Positions 17,445 through 27,228 of a DNA stretch of 64,000 nt are shown in pieces. The notes below the pieces were generated by a model. That model saw only the letters and a program-made list of their open reading frames with translations. It was not told where the DNA came from and searched no databases. Source of the DNA: JABDLO01 sp041749255 (lineage in GTDB: Bacteria; Bacteroidota; Bacteroidia; Chitinophagales; Saprospiraceae); contig JBGTBR010000081.1 in the NCBI GenBank assembly GCA_041749255.1, positions 1 through 64,000 of the forward strand, written 5' to 3'. How positions within the stretch are numbered: position 1 is the first letter of the stretch; each line of letters starts with the position of its first letter. The translations under genes and the position numbers were made by a program.

Positions 17445-19844
17445 TTAATTCAAAAATTTAAAATGACGATTTGCCAACCAGCTACTAACCGCTACACCAT
17501 AAATTATAATGGTGATAGAACTGATGGGCATAAGTATTGCCGCTACCACAGGAGTCAATAAGCCTGAAACGGCAAATCCCAAACCCACTATGTTATAAAT
17601 AAATGAAAAGGCAAAGCCTCCATACAGGGCAACTTTAGATTTATCGGCATACTGGAATAAGTTGTTGAGTTGTTCGAAGCGTTCTGCGGCAACGATTACA
17701 TCGCAGGAAGGGGTAAAATTATTATTGCTGTCAGAGATGACTACTCCTACATCACTTTGCTTCAAAGCTCCTGCATCGTTTAAACCATCGCCTATCATCA
17801 TAACCTTTCTCCCTTGCTGTTGTAAGTCTTTTATATATTGCAGCTTATCTGCCGGTTTTTGATCAAACAGGCATTCAGCTCTATTGCCGAAAAGCTCTTG
17901 CATTCTATGTTTCTCCGATGTATTGTCACCCGAAAGAAGGCCCAGATTATAGTGTGGAGCAAGGTTGGCGATGATGTTGTGTATTCCCTCTCTCAGGTGA
18001 TTTTTAAATACAAAACTACCCGGCACATGGCCATTGATTTCTACCAGAACTTCCTGGGTTTTTGCCATATTATCCAATCCGAAAATAAAGGATGAAGAAC
18101 CTAGTCTAATGGTGTTTTTTCCTATTCTGCCTTGTATTCCTTTGCCTGGAATTTCTTCAAAGGCGTCCAAATCGGTTGGCTCACAAGACAAAAACTCTGT
18201 GATGGCAACACTCAGTGGATGAGAAGAATGCATCGCAAGTGATACTATGAGTGTTGATTCTTCTGGTGAAAGTGGATTGCCTTCCCACACCACTTCTCTG
18301 AGAGCATTGTCGGTAATGGTACCCGTCTTATCAAAGATAATGGTATCAATATCTTGTATATTTTCAAGTGTTTTGACATTTTTAATGAAGATATTTTTCA
18401 AGGCCATCATTCGCACAGCGTTACCATAAATAAAGGGAACAGCCAGAGCCAATACACACGGGCAGGCTATAATCAACACTGCCGTAAATGCATTGAATGC
18501 TGTTCTTCCATCAATCGGATACCAGTATATAAGTGTGGCGACAGCAATGAATAAAATGGCAATGATGAAATGACGGCTGACCTTGTCTATCACTCTTGAA
18601 GCGATGCTTTCTTCCTTCTTGCTAAAAATCTCGTTATTCCACAGATCGGTCAAATAACTCTGGTTGATGTTTCTGCGCACTTTGACCTTTATTGCGCCAC
18701 CTTTTTGCTTTCCTCCGGCAAAAATTTCTTCATTATTTAAAACAGTAACAGGGTTTGATTCACCGGTCACGAAACTGTAGTCAATTCTCCCTCTTTCGCT
18801 GAGCAATATACTGTCACAGGGTATGATCTCCTCATTTTTGATGAGTAATTCATCATGAATATCGATCTCATGCAGTGGTTTGGGAATCCACTTTTCGCCC
18901 ACAAGTACATTGGCGGATATTGGAAAATAGGATTTATAATTGCGGTCAAAAGAAATCGAATAATGCGTATAATCCTGAAACCATTTACCTATCAGAAGAA
19001 AAAAGATAAACCCCACAAGACTATCAAGATATCCATCACCGCTTTGGGTTAGTATTTCAAATACGCTTCGAAAATACAGTGTCAACATTCCCAATGCAAT
19101 AGGTATATCGATACCTGGATTTAGAGTTTTCAGGCTATGATAAGCTGACCTGAGATAGTGGTTTCCAGAATAAAGTAAAATTGGTGTTGCCAATGCAATC
19201 ATCAGGTATCCTATAAAAATGCCTATTTCATTTTCTACCAGACCCAGATAGTCGGGAAAACTTAGTAACATAATATTTCCAAATCCAAATCCAGCCAATC
19301 CCAACTTGTACAAAAGAGACTTGTCCTTGTTTCGAAATTTTACATTTTGATCCAAATTGGCAAAACTTAACTCGGGGTCGTAGCCTATTTTATCCAGAAG
19401 TTCAGCCAGCTGACTGAGTGAAATTTGCTCTTCATCATATAATATGCTCGCTTCTTTTTTGAGAAAATGCACCCTTACGTTTTGGACGCCCGAATGCAGT
19501 TTATGCAGGTTTTCCAATAACCAGATACACGATGCGCAGTCGATGGCCGGAAGTTTCCATCTGATGCGATGATGATGTGGAATTTTGCTTTCAAGTAAAA
19601 GATCGGCGATTTCAGATTGTTCAAGATAGTCGTAATTCTTATTCTTCCGCGATCGGAAACTGCTACCCGGTCTTTGTTCTATAGTATAATAATCGGCCAA
19701 CCCATTTTGGTGAAGTATAGTGAAAACAGTCAAACAACCCTGGCAGCAAAATGACAGGGCTTCCTGTAAAGGGTGATTTTCAGGACATGTATCCCCACAG
19801 TGATGACAAAGGGTTTTATTTGCAATGATGCCGGATCTTTCCAT
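17445..19844 (-). CDS. ccoI: CcoI/FixI-type copper-translocating P1B-ATPase
   Basis: This 799-residue protein has the FixI/CcoI architecture. An N-terminal Cys cluster (CHHCGDTCPENHP, then FCCQGC) is followed by a heavy-metal-associated domain with CASC near residue 102, then membrane helices. The phosphatase loop SFVTGESNPV, the metal-site CPC motif (CPCVLALAVPF, about 460), the phosphorylation motif DKTGTIT (about 500) and the hinge GDGLNDAGALKQSD are all present. It moves copper across the inner membrane for cbb3-type cytochrome oxidase maturation. The oxidase genes and ccoS are not next to it here. It diverges from hemN, another gene of microaerobic metabolism. Confidence 0.92.
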   Translation of the reverse strand: MERSGIIANKTLCHHCGDTCPENHPLQEALSFCCQGCLTVFTILHQNGLADYYTIEQRPGSSFRSRKNKNYDYLEQSEIADLLLESKIPHHHRIRWKLPAIDCASCIWLLENLHKLHSGVQNVRVHFLKKEASILYDEEQISLSQLAELLDKIGYDPELSFANLDQNVKFRNKDKSLLYKLGLAGFGFGNIMLLSFPDYLGLVENEIGIFIGYLMIALATPILLYSGNHYLRSAYHSLKTLNPGIDIPIALGMLTLYFRSVFEILTQSGDGYLDSLVGFIFFLLIGKWFQDYTHYSISFDRNYKSYFPISANVLVGEKWIPKPLHEIDIHDELLIKNEEIIPCDSILLSERGRIDYSFVTGESNPVTVLNNEEIFAGGKQKGGAIKVKVRRNINQSYLTDLWNNEIFSKKEESIASRVIDKVSRHFIIAILFIAVATLIYWYPIDGRTAFNAFTAVLIIACPCVLALAVPFIYGNAVRMMALKNIFIKNVKTLENIQDIDTIIFDKTGTITDNALREVVWEGNPLSPEESTLIVSLAMHSSHPLSVAITEFLSCEPTDLDAFEEIPGKGIQGRIGKNTIRLGSSSFIFGLDNMAKTQEVLVEINGHVPGSFVFKNHLREGIHNIIANLAPHYNLGLLSGDNTSEKHRMQELFGNRAECLFDQKPADKLQYIKDLQQQGRKVMMIGDGLNDAGALKQSDVGVVISDSNNNFTPSCDVIVAAERFEQLNNLFQYADKSKVALYGGFAFSFIYNIVGLGFAVSGLLTPVVAAILMPISSITIIIYGVAVSSWLANRHFKFLN

Positions 19845-19925
19845 ACCTTACAAGGAGTGATTTTGACTTTCACGATAAAAATACAAAGATTGACCGGCTT
19901 TTCTGGCTTAGGCATGACTACAATC

Positions 19926-19940
19926 ATCAACACTGTTGAT
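19926..19940. promoter_or_regulatory. Palindrome in ccoI/hemN divergent gap
   Basis: ATCAACACTGTTGAT is a 6-bp inverted repeat around a 3-base spacer, lying 44 bases before the hemN ATG in the 139-base gap shared with ccoI. It may be an operator. Its half-sites point the opposite way from an FNR box (TTGATnnnnATCAA), so FNR control is not claimed. Confidence 0.3.
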
Positions 19941-19983
19941 ATGAGTCAATTTTAACTGAGTCGCTCGACCATAGTTTTGTGGG

Positions 19984-21339
19984 ATGATATCGAGACACTT
20001 AATCGAAAAATACAATTGGAATATACCCAGGTATACTTCCTATCCGTCTTTGCCCCACTGGGAATACGGTATGTTGTCGAAATCCATGTGGTTTGATTCA
20101 TTGGGTAGATGGTTAAAGGACGATAATAGAATGAGTCTCTATATTCATTTGCCTTTTTGTGAAAATCTTTGTACGTATTGTGGGTGTAATAAACGAATTA
20201 CGAAAAACCATTCAGTGGAATTACCTTATATTGAAGACATTATTAATGAATGGCATCAAACTGTAAGACATCTGCCTCGATTGCCCATTATAGAAGAAAT
20301 ACACTTAGGTGGAGGTACTCCTACTTTCTTTTCGGCCAGACACCTGGAACGGTTAATCAATGGAATAAAAAACAACGCCCAACTATCTGAGAGGATTACC
20401 ATGAGTTTTGAAGCTCATCCGTCATCTACTTCATTTGATCACCTCATAACACTTCGGGATTTGGGTTTTGACCGTATCAGCATAGGAGTTCAGGATGTAT
20501 CTCCTAAAGTTCTGCATGCTATACGCCGTTTCCAAACGGAAGAAGAAGTAGAGAAAGTGACTTTTCAGGCAAAAGCTTTAGGCTATAAATCAGTAAATTA
20601 TGATCTCATTTACGGTCTTCCTTTTCAAGATCAAAATGATGTTACTTCTACCATGGATTTTTTAGCTAAAATGAAACCCGATCGGATAGCGTATTATAGT
20701 TATGCCCATGTACCGTGGAAGAGCAAGGGGCAAAGAGCATTTACCGAAGAGGATTTACCTTTGGGTTATGAGAAGTATTTGCTCAGACAAAATGGTGTTG
20801 AAAGATTGAGTGCTATGGGATATGTACATATTGGGATGGATCACTTTTCTTTACCTGGGGAAGAGTTGGTATTGGCCAAAGAACATGGTACACTTCACCG
20901 TAATTTTATGGGATATACGGTTGCCCGAAACCGCATCACCATTGGGCTGGGTACCTCTGCCATCAGCGAAACGCCTGATATGTATGTTCAAAACGAAAAA
21001 ACAGTAGAAGATTATCAATCATGTATACATGAAGGATCATGGCCTGTTATCAAAGGTCATAACTTGACTTCGAAAGACCAGGAAGTAAAAAGGATCCTGT
21101 TAGATCTTATTTGTAAAGGTTTTACTACCTGGCAAAAGAATGACTTAATGGATCACTTGGCCAAAGACCAGATTGAAGTTCTTCAGGAAATGTCTGATGA
21201 CGGGCTTTGTGAGTTGGTGCCCGATAAACTTTCCATCACAAAAAAGGGAGAGTTTTTTATTAGAAATATTTGCTCTTTATTGGATCCTTATTTGAATGTG
21301 AATACAAAAACCGAATCCCGCTTTAGTCAGGTAGTTTGA
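19984..21339 (+). CDS. hemN: Oxygen-independent coproporphyrinogen III oxidase
   Basis: This is a 451-residue radical-SAM enzyme that decarboxylates coproporphyrinogen III to protoporphyrinogen IX without oxygen. The 4Fe-4S motif is C59-ENL-C63-TY-C66 with C68 alongside. The SAM site LGGGTPTFFS and the substrate region with the RISIGVQD and NYDLIYGLPFQ segments follow, and HemN's C-terminal domain is present. The N-terminal YNWNIPRYTSYPSLPHW is characteristic of true HemN and is absent from HemW. It acts in the cytoplasm. Divergence from ccoI suggests shared low-oxygen expression. Confidence 0.93.
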   Translation: MISRHLIEKYNWNIPRYTSYPSLPHWEYGMLSKSMWFDSLGRWLKDDNRMSLYIHLPFCENLCTYCGCNKRITKNHSVELPYIEDIINEWHQTVRHLPRLPIIEEIHLGGGTPTFFSARHLERLINGIKNNAQLSERITMSFEAHPSSTSFDHLITLRDLGFDRISIGVQDVSPKVLHAIRRFQTEEEVEKVTFQAKALGYKSVNYDLIYGLPFQDQNDVTSTMDFLAKMKPDRIAYYSYAHVPWKSKGQRAFTEEDLPLGYEKYLLRQNGVERLSAMGYVHIGMDHFSLPGEELVLAKEHGTLHRNFMGYTVARNRITIGLGTSAISETPDMYVQNEKTVEDYQSCIHEGSWPVIKGHNLTSKDQEVKRILLDLICKGFTTWQKNDLMDHLAKDQIEVLQEMSDDGLCELVPDKLSITKKGEFFIRNICSLLDPYLNVNTKTESRFSQVV

Positions 21340-21416
21340 TATTTGGCCTAAATTCTATTTAAAAATAATAAGGTAAATTCTTTGGGTTTTGTACCTTTCA
21401 TATTTTGTAGCTATTT

Positions 21417-21611
21417 AGCATCTGGTTTAAATGAGTTGTTTTGTCATGATTTTTGCTATAGTTCAGACAAACTTGTTCCTATTTCCGGATATATGATCTT
21501 TATCTTCGCAAAAATCTCGCCAAAATAAGTGCTGATTCATCATATAACACCGGGTTGAAACCCGGCGCTATTCATATTTAACTCCTCCGGAGTTATAGTT
21601 GAGTAGTTACC
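21417..21611. repeat. Palindromic element B, copy 2 (expanded)
   Basis: Element B is present again: it shares TAAATGAGTTGTTTTGTCAT with copy 1 and has palindromes CCGGGTTGAAACCCGG and AACTCCTCCGGAGTT, then GAGTAGTTAC. An extra segment between the blocks (about 21465-21547) contains CGCCAAAATAAGTGCTGATT, which is shared with copy 3. It lies between the hemN stop and the cyclase-family gene. Confidence 0.75.
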
Positions 21612-21637
21612 ATATTTTATTAATAAAAGTGAAGAAT

Positions 21638-22441
21638 ATGAAAAAAATAGATACACTGATATTGTGGACAGTATTGTTAACATTTTTTATGATATCATGT
21701 AATCAAAATACAAAAACCTGGCCTTCAGGAGAATGGATCGATTTAAGTTACTCTTATGATAAAATGACCCCATTCTGGCCAACAGCTGAGGGGTTTAGAT
21801 TGGATACGGTATTTGAAGGGATGACTGAAGGTGATTACTATTATTCAGCTTTTTCATTTCAAATGGCGGAACACGGCGGCACACATATAGACGCCCCTGT
21901 CCATTTTGCAGAAGGCAAAAACACAGTAGATCAGATTACATTAGACCAGCTTACAGGCCCTGGAGTGTTGATTGATGTTCGGGATAAAGTATCTGATTAT
22001 ATTGATTATCAGATCGGCGTAGAAGATATTGAAAATTGGGAAAGAGATAATGGCATCATACCCAAAGGAAGTATCCTTTTACTACGTACGGGCTGGGGTC
22101 AATTCTGGCCTGATAAATCCCGGTATTTAGGAACCGATAGAACGGGTCCATCAGCTGTCGCCTTGTTGCATTTTCCAGGTGTAAGCTCTGAAGCTGCACA
22201 ATGGTTGGTTGAAAACAGAGATATAAAGGCTGTAGGTATCGATACACCGAGCATCGATTACGGGCGTTCTGGCGATTTTATGGCACACAGGATACTTATG
22301 GAGCAAAACATCCCCGCATTCGAAAACCTTGCACAGCTGGAAAAACTACCTCTCAAGGATTTTTACATTTTTGCTTTCCCGATGAAAATAAAAGGAGGCA
22401 GTGGAGGACCGTTGAGAATTGCTGCTTTTTTAACGAAATAG
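21638..22441 (+). CDS. Cyclase-family (kynurenine formamidase-like) lipoprotein
   Basis: The protein has 267 residues from the ATG at 21638, which gives the lipoprotein signal MKKIDTLILWTVLLTFFMIS-C21; an upstream TTG would add 13 unconvincing residues. The body is a metal-dependent cyclase/KynB-like fold. The metal-binding signature HGGTHIDAPVHF lies near residue 80, with ILLRTGWGQFW and VGIDTPSIDYG further on. The family includes kynurenine formamidases and other amide or lactone hydrolases. The substrate is unknown, and a lipid-anchored location is unusual for tryptophan catabolism. Mosaic repeats start directly at its stop. Confidence 0.85.
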   Translation: MKKIDTLILWTVLLTFFMISCNQNTKTWPSGEWIDLSYSYDKMTPFWPTAEGFRLDTVFEGMTEGDYYYSAFSFQMAEHGGTHIDAPVHFAEGKNTVDQITLDQLTGPGVLIDVRDKVSDYIDYQIGVEDIENWERDNGIIPKGSILLLRTGWGQFWPDKSRYLGTDRTGPSAVALLHFPGVSSEAAQWLVENRDIKAVGIDTPSIDYGRSGDFMAHRILMEQNIPAFENLAQLEKLPLKDFYIFAFPMKIKGGSGGPLRIAAFLTK

Positions 22442-22510
22442 TCGGAAGGTCTGAAGGTCGAAGGTCTCAAGGTTCAACTGCCCACTGCAAACTGCCAAAT
22501 GCTCCTATGA
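22442..22510. repeat. Mosaic word-repeat cluster 2, left part
   Basis: GTCGGAAGGTCTGAAGGTCG-type words begin at the base after the cyclase stop, followed by CTGCCCACTGCAAACTGCC words. No coding potential. Confidence 0.7.
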
Positions 22511-22529
22511 GCGACCAAGTATCAAATGA

Positions 22530-23125
22530 CAAGAGAAACCAGCACCAACGGTGTGTGATCAATAGACTTGGGTGATTTATTGCGCACCTTTGGTGCTTGG
22601 GAATAAGTAATCGCATTATTTCACCCAAAGCATTGGGTGCTAATGCTCATCGCACCTTTGGTGCTATTCCAATAGGTTTAAATGAATGCTTATAGTGCAC
22701 AAATCACCTTAAAAGATATTGTCAAAAAGCACCAACAGTGCGGAATCAATAGACTTGGGTGATTAATTGCGCACCTTTGGTGCTATTCCAATGGGTTAAT
22801 TGAATGCTTATGGTGCATAAAGCACCTTAAAAGATATTGTCAAAAAGCACCAACGGTGTGTGATCAATAGACTTGGGTGATTTATTGCGCACCTTTGGTG
22901 CTTGGCAATTAGAAATCGCATTATTTCACCCAAAGCATTGGGTGCTAATGCTCATCGCACCTTTGGTGCTAACCCAATAGGTTAAAATGAATGCTTATGG
23001 TGCACAAAGCACCTTAAAAGATATTGTCAAAAAACACCAACGGTGTGGAATCAATAGCCTTGGGTGAAGCCCAAGGCATAAAGGTAAATCAAATTAAAGC
23101 ACCAACGGTGCGCAATAAATTGCAA
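22530..23125. repeat. REP-like palindromic array A1
   Basis: At least four irregular units are present, each with AGCACCAACGGTGCG or its inverse CGCACCTTTGGTGCT, an ACTTGGGTGATT or CCTTGGGTGAAGCCCAAGGC stem, and the linker AAAAGATATTGTCAAAAA. The linker starts at 22711, 22829 and 23017, so unit lengths are 118 and 188 bases; the long form carries an extra 70-base piece with CACCCAAAGCATTGGGTGC. Every unit can fold into strong hairpins. It lies in a convergent gap. Confidence 0.8.
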
Positions 23126-23149
23126 TAATGTCTATGAGTTACGAATTTC

Positions 23150-23689
23150 GAGCTATATAGGTCTGAAGGTCTTAAAGAGTAGCAGTGAACGGAGAACGGA
23201 GAACAGTGAACAGTGAACGGAAAACAGTTTAAAGTTTAAAGTGAATAGCAAACTGCAAAAAGCTATGAATTACGAGCTACGAACTACGAGCTATTTTAGG
23301 TCTGAAGGTCTGAAGGTCTCAAGGTCGAAGGTCTGAAGGTAAACAGTAGAAAGTGGAAAGTTTAAAGTGGAAAGTCAATTACGAATTACGAGCTTTATTA
23401 TGAAACTCCTTACTACGAGCTACTAGCTAATATGAGGCTAAGGTTAAGGTCAAGGTTAAGGTAGAGTAAGTGAGGAAGTCCAGGGGTTAGTCATTTGCTG
23501 AGAGTCACTCGCTGGGTGTAATTAACTGTACGTCATTGTTGAACTTCAGTTTTCACTTTCTACTTTTAACTTTTTAACTCACCCATTTAACACTTAACAC
23601 TTAACATTTAACGATTAACGATTAACTTTCCTTAATTCCTTGATTCCAAATTTCCTTCAGAACTACGAACTACGAGCTACGAGCTACAA
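23150..23689. repeat. Mosaic word-repeat cluster 2, right part
   Basis: Successive word families are TACGAGCTACGAACTACG, GGTCTGAAGGTCTGAAGG, GTGAACGGAGAACAG, AAAGTGGAAAGTTTAAAG, GGTTAAGGTCAAGGTTAAGG (about 23440-23462) and a TTAACACTTAACATTTAACG block (about 23588-23627). The last ACGAGCTACGAGCT words stop just before the S10 peptidase stop codon at 23690. No gene is visible. Confidence 0.75.
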
Positions 23690-25180
23690 TCAATACTTCG
23701 CCGCTTTACCCTGAGTCATGGTATTTTGTATAAAATCACGGATATCGTCATTGGCATTTTTAAGGTCTTCTTTTCGAAGGTACATCATATGCCCGCTTCT
23801 ATAACCTTTAAAACTAAAACGATCCTTTAATTTTCCACTGGGATCAGTCTGCCACATGGTATATTTTGCATTAAAGTATGTGGTAGCACCATCGAAATAT
23901 CCAGACTGAAACATGACATGTAAATACGGATTTTGTGCCATGGCCTGTCTTAGATTATCTCTGGTATTATCGTTTTCATTGTTCCAGGGATGTACAGGGC
24001 CAAACATGTTGTATTTAATGTCGGTTTTAAATTTTAATTCTTCCTGCAGGTAATAATTGATGGCTGGAGTAAAAGAATGTAACCATGAAGTGAGTTCTGC
24101 ACTATAATCTGGTGTTACTCCTGCTTCCTGCCTGTCAATACCGAGGTATCTCGAATCCAACCTGCCTACATTAAAACCACTATGATCTCTCAACAACGCT
24201 TTCCAAAAGTACCGGGTGGGTACTACAAGATTATGTTGGAGAATTTCTTTCTCAGTAAGACCTGAATAAAAAGACATTTTTTTGGCAATTGCTGCTTTTT
24301 CTCCTTCTGGAAGATTACTGCCACGTGTCAGTGCCGGAATTAATTCATTGATGGTAAACTCTTCAGCTTCTGGCAATATTTCAAGCAGATCTTTAGACTG
24401 GAGCTCATCTGGCAACACTTTATGAAACCAGGCAGTAGCTGTAAAATAAGGAAAATGCAGAGCAGAAGCTACCGGCCCATCATTGCGTATGACTTTGTAA
24501 TCGGCTGGGGAAACCATAATCACGCCATTGATGTACATCCACTGCTGGTTTTGCAATGCCAGTGCCAGTCCTGCAACACGGGTACCCCCATAGCTTTCGC
24601 CAATAAGATATTTGGGAGAACTCCACCTGTTATTCCTGGTAACAAAAGTATTGATCCACTCTGCTAAATAAGCTATATCAGCATTAATTCCAAAAAATTT
24701 GCTGCGATCCACTTCTTTACCGCTTTCTGGAATGGTACGTGAATAACCGGTATTGACCGGATTTACATATAAAATATCAGAAATATCAAGAATGGAGTAG
24801 GGGTTTTCTTTCACACCATAGGGCTGAACCGGATAGCCTTCATCATCAATTTTTAATATTCGTGGGCCAGTGTAAGCCAGATGCATCCATACCGATCCTG
24901 AACCGGGACCACCATTAAATGAAATAAGGAGAGGTCTGCTTTCACGGTCTTTCACTTCATTGCGCATATAATAGGTGTAATGAAGCGAAGCAATTGGGTT
25001 ACCCAATTCATCCCAAACCGGTTGGGTTCCGGTCTGAACAGTATAACTTATATTCACACCATTGATGGTTACCCTATGCTCCGTTGTTACTATCGTATCA
25101 AGGGGCAAAGAGCGTTTTTGAGCTGTAATGGATGAAGTTAAAAAGAGGCAGGCAAGCAGTAAGCAGAAAAATCTATACAT
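23690..25180 (-). CDS. Secreted S10-family serine carboxypeptidase
   Basis: The protein has 496 residues from the ATG at 25180; the signal peptide MYRFFCLLLACLFLTSSITA fits, and MIMYR is an alternative. S10 hallmarks are the oxyanion loop SFNGGPGSGSVWMHL (about residue 90), the catalytic serine in LIGESYGGTR (about 196), an aspartate in QSGYFDGATTYF and the histidine in YRSGHMMYL near the end. These enzymes remove C-terminal amino acids, usually at acidic pH. Bacterial homologues are exported. It ends against mosaic cluster 2 and starts beside cluster 3. Confidence 0.9.
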   Translation of the reverse strand: MYRFFCLLLACLFLTSSITAQKRSLPLDTIVTTEHRVTINGVNISYTVQTGTQPVWDELGNPIASLHYTYYMRNEVKDRESRPLLISFNGGPGSGSVWMHLAYTGPRILKIDDEGYPVQPYGVKENPYSILDISDILYVNPVNTGYSRTIPESGKEVDRSKFFGINADIAYLAEWINTFVTRNNRWSSPKYLIGESYGGTRVAGLALALQNQQWMYINGVIMVSPADYKVIRNDGPVASALHFPYFTATAWFHKVLPDELQSKDLLEILPEAEEFTINELIPALTRGSNLPEGEKAAIAKKMSFYSGLTEKEILQHNLVVPTRYFWKALLRDHSGFNVGRLDSRYLGIDRQEAGVTPDYSAELTSWLHSFTPAINYYLQEELKFKTDIKYNMFGPVHPWNNENDNTRDNLRQAMAQNPYLHVMFQSGYFDGATTYFNAKYTMWQTDPSGKLKDRFSFKGYRSGHMMYLRKEDLKNANDDIRDFIQNTMTQGKAAKY

Positions 25181-25320
25181 GATCATATTAAAAAGTACTT
25201 TTATCTCAGATTAAAAATGCAACTGAGCAGATGTGTTAAAAATGTAAAGCCGGTATATTAAAGTACCGGACAGGGCTCAAAATACATTTTTTTAAAAGAT
25301 TGTTTATCTTTTGAAGAAAG

Positions 25321-26005
25321 ATTTACAACAGAGGGGTTGAGGTTGAGGTTGAGGTTAAGGTTTAGGTTAAGGTTGAGGTTAAGGTTGAGGTTAAGGTTTT
25401 CGCCTTTGGCAGGTCGAAAGAACGGTGAACGGTCTGAAGGTCGAAAGGTCTGAAAGTCGAAGGTCGAAATGTTGAAGGTCTGAAGGTTAAGATTGAGGTT
25501 AAGGTTTTCGCTTTTGGCAGGTCGAAAGAACGGTGAACAGTGAGCTGTGAACGGTAAACGGTCTGAAGGTCGGAAGGTCTGAAAGTCGAAGGTCTGAAAG
25601 TCTGAAAGTCGAAGGTCTGAAAGTCTGTAGGTCGGAAGGTCTGAAAGTATGAAGGTCGGAAGGTCTGAAAGTATGAAAGTATGAAAGTCGAAGGTCGAAG
25701 GTCGAAAATTACCAAAACTAAAACTAAAACTAAAACTAAAACTAAAACAAAAACCATTTACTACGAAGCTACGAGCTACGAGCTACGAGCTATGAGCTAT
25801 TCTTGGTCTGAAGGTCTTAAAGTCTGAAGGTTGCGGCTAAGGTTAAGGAGGTGAGAGGTCATTGGCCTCGCGTCATTTGGCTTCGCCGTCAGTTGCGATG
25901 CGCGCAGTATTTTGTTATGAAGGGATCGTTTACCAACTGCTTACTGCCAACTGCCTACTGCATACTGCATACTGCTAACTGCCTACAGCCTACTGCCTTC
26001 TTGGA
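25321..26005. repeat. Mosaic word-repeat cluster 3
   Basis: This cluster starts with TTGAGGTTGAGGTTAAGG hexamers, then an inverted GC-rich core (25397-25420), then GGTCTGAAGGTCGAAAGG words. A second hexamer/core/word cycle starts near 25488. An AAAACTAAAACTAAAACT run (about 25713-25748), ACGAGCTACGAGCTACGAG (about 25759-25785) and CTGCCTACTGCATACTGC words (about 25938-26000) follow. It lies between two minus-strand genes, 135 bases from the 5' end of the S10 gene. The spurious frames in it have period-driven repetitive translations. Confidence 0.8.
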
Positions 26006-26036
26006 ATGATTTACTGGGTAAAAAGATGTTGCTTAT

Positions 26037-26228
26037 TTACAATGAATCGATAAACTCATTTACTTCTTCCTTGGTTTTACCTATTTTCTTTTGGATTCTG
26101 CCTATTAATTCATCTTCTTTTCCTTCTACGTATTTCAGATCATCGTCTGTCAACTCAGAATACTCTTGCTTCACTTTTCCTTTCAAAACTTTCCAATTGG
26201 CCTTGATTTTATAGGTGGCATCTTTCAT
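26037..26228 (-). CDS. CsbD-family stress protein
   Basis: This is a 63-residue highly charged protein beginning MKDATYKIKANWKVLKGKVK. It contains the CsbD pattern of NWKxxKGKVKQ, then LTDDDLKYVEGKEDELIGRI and QKKIGKTKEEV. CsbD proteins are small, soluble and general-stress induced, with unknown mechanism. No cysteine, signal or membrane segment is seen. The gene stands alone; its upstream gap (26229-26514) is shared with the divergent small membrane-protein gene and shows no clear promoter consensus. Confidence 0.9.
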   Translation of the reverse strand: MKDATYKIKANWKVLKGKVKQEYSELTDDDLKYVEGKEDELIGRIQKKIGKTKEEVNEFIDSL

Positions 26229-26514
26229 TATATAATTGTTTTGGTTAATAATGGTATTTAATAATAGAATTACCGGTTTTATTCAATTATTGTTTGGAAA
26301 AAACGATATTTTTTATAGAAAGTGAAAATAAAATAATATGAGCTTATAGCTGTAAATTTACCAGTCAATCGTCCCCAACCTGGGAAGGTGTTATTATTAT
26401 ATTGAAAAAAAATAATATAATTTTTTTGATCTTTATTTACCAAATAATTATTTTACACGTCAATCTGAATTCTTATAGAGTTCTTTTTTACAAAATCTAA
26501 AAATAACCTTAAAA

Positions 26515-26772
26515 ATGGCTGCAAAAAAATTGGTAGATTATTCAAAAGAAGAGCTGGTAAAACAAAAGAAATCTTTAATAAACATACTTGTGATCATAGG
26601 TATACTGGAGATTCTGTTTATTTTGTATTTAGTATATACTTTGATGGCCGGAATTTGGAAATCTGTTAACCTTGGAGGTGTAATTGCCATAATTATGTTA
26701 GGGTCAGTTATGGTAACTTATTTCATCAAAATCTCGAGGATTAATACTGAATTAATGCGTCGAAAAGGATGA
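26515..26772 (+). CDS. Small two-TM membrane protein
   Basis: This is an 85-residue protein. A charged N-terminus (MAAKKLVDYSKEELVKQKKS) is followed by two hydrophobic helices (LINILVIIGILEILFILYLV and VNLGGVIAIIMLGSVMVTYF) and a basic end. I recognise no family. Small proteins of this shape are frequent and poorly described in Bacteroidota. Coding is supported by an ATG start, a typical helix pattern and a normal length. It diverges from the CsbD gene. Confidence 0.7.
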   Translation: MAAKKLVDYSKEELVKQKKSLINILVIIGILEILFILYLVYTLMAGIWKSVNLGGVIAIIMLGSVMVTYFIKISRINTELMRRKG

Positions 26773-27228
26773 TATATAATTACAGATTAAAGTCGCACAG
26801 AAACATTACCCATGTTTCGGGATTCATGAAATGTAAAATTAATGAGTTGAACCATTAAATACCCGGAGAAAAGGTTGGGATACCTTCACAATGTGGGTAT
26901 GTATATCAAATAAAAACAAAGCTTACCATTCTGTTGAGAGCTTTTACTTTTATTCTCACCATTTTAAAAATGAATTCTCATTTTCTATTACACCTGATAT
27001 TAATTGGTTGTTGTTTAATAAAATGAAGTGTAATGGTATTTATTTCCATCTTATTTTCAATGATCCGGATGAAAACATACCTCGATTATTTATTTTTTAT
27101 ATTTTTATTTTTTTAATGAATTGTTATTATTTGGCACTTATTTTGCATTTGGAAGAGATGCAGGTGTACTTATAACTTTTAAGGTATATCCTTAACCAAT
27201 TAGAAAACAACAAAAAGCAGTATAAAAC
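26773..27228. other. Intergenic region upstream of response regulator
   Basis: This 456-base region is AT-rich. One 94-codon frame (26891-27175) has skewed Phe/Ile/Tyr content and no family resemblance, so I do not accept it as a gene. The promoter of the regulator is expected near 27120-27170, where TTATTTGGCACTTATTTTGC partly resembles Bacteroidota promoters. Confidence 0.4.

Noticed and set aside
19926..19940. FNR box between ccoI and hemN
   Set aside because: The half-sites are in the opposite order (ATCAA then TTGAT) from the FNR consensus, so only a generic palindrome is reported.
25362..25757. 131-codon minus-strand frame starting with VLVLVL repeats
   Set aside because: It lies fully inside mosaic cluster 3 and translates the word repeats; similar frames at 12329-12736, 32710-32995 and 60166-60403 are rejected for the same reason.
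26891..27175. 94-codon frame upstream of the response regulator
   Set aside because: AT-driven Phe/Ile/Tyr composition, no recognisable motif, and it overlaps the expected promoter region.
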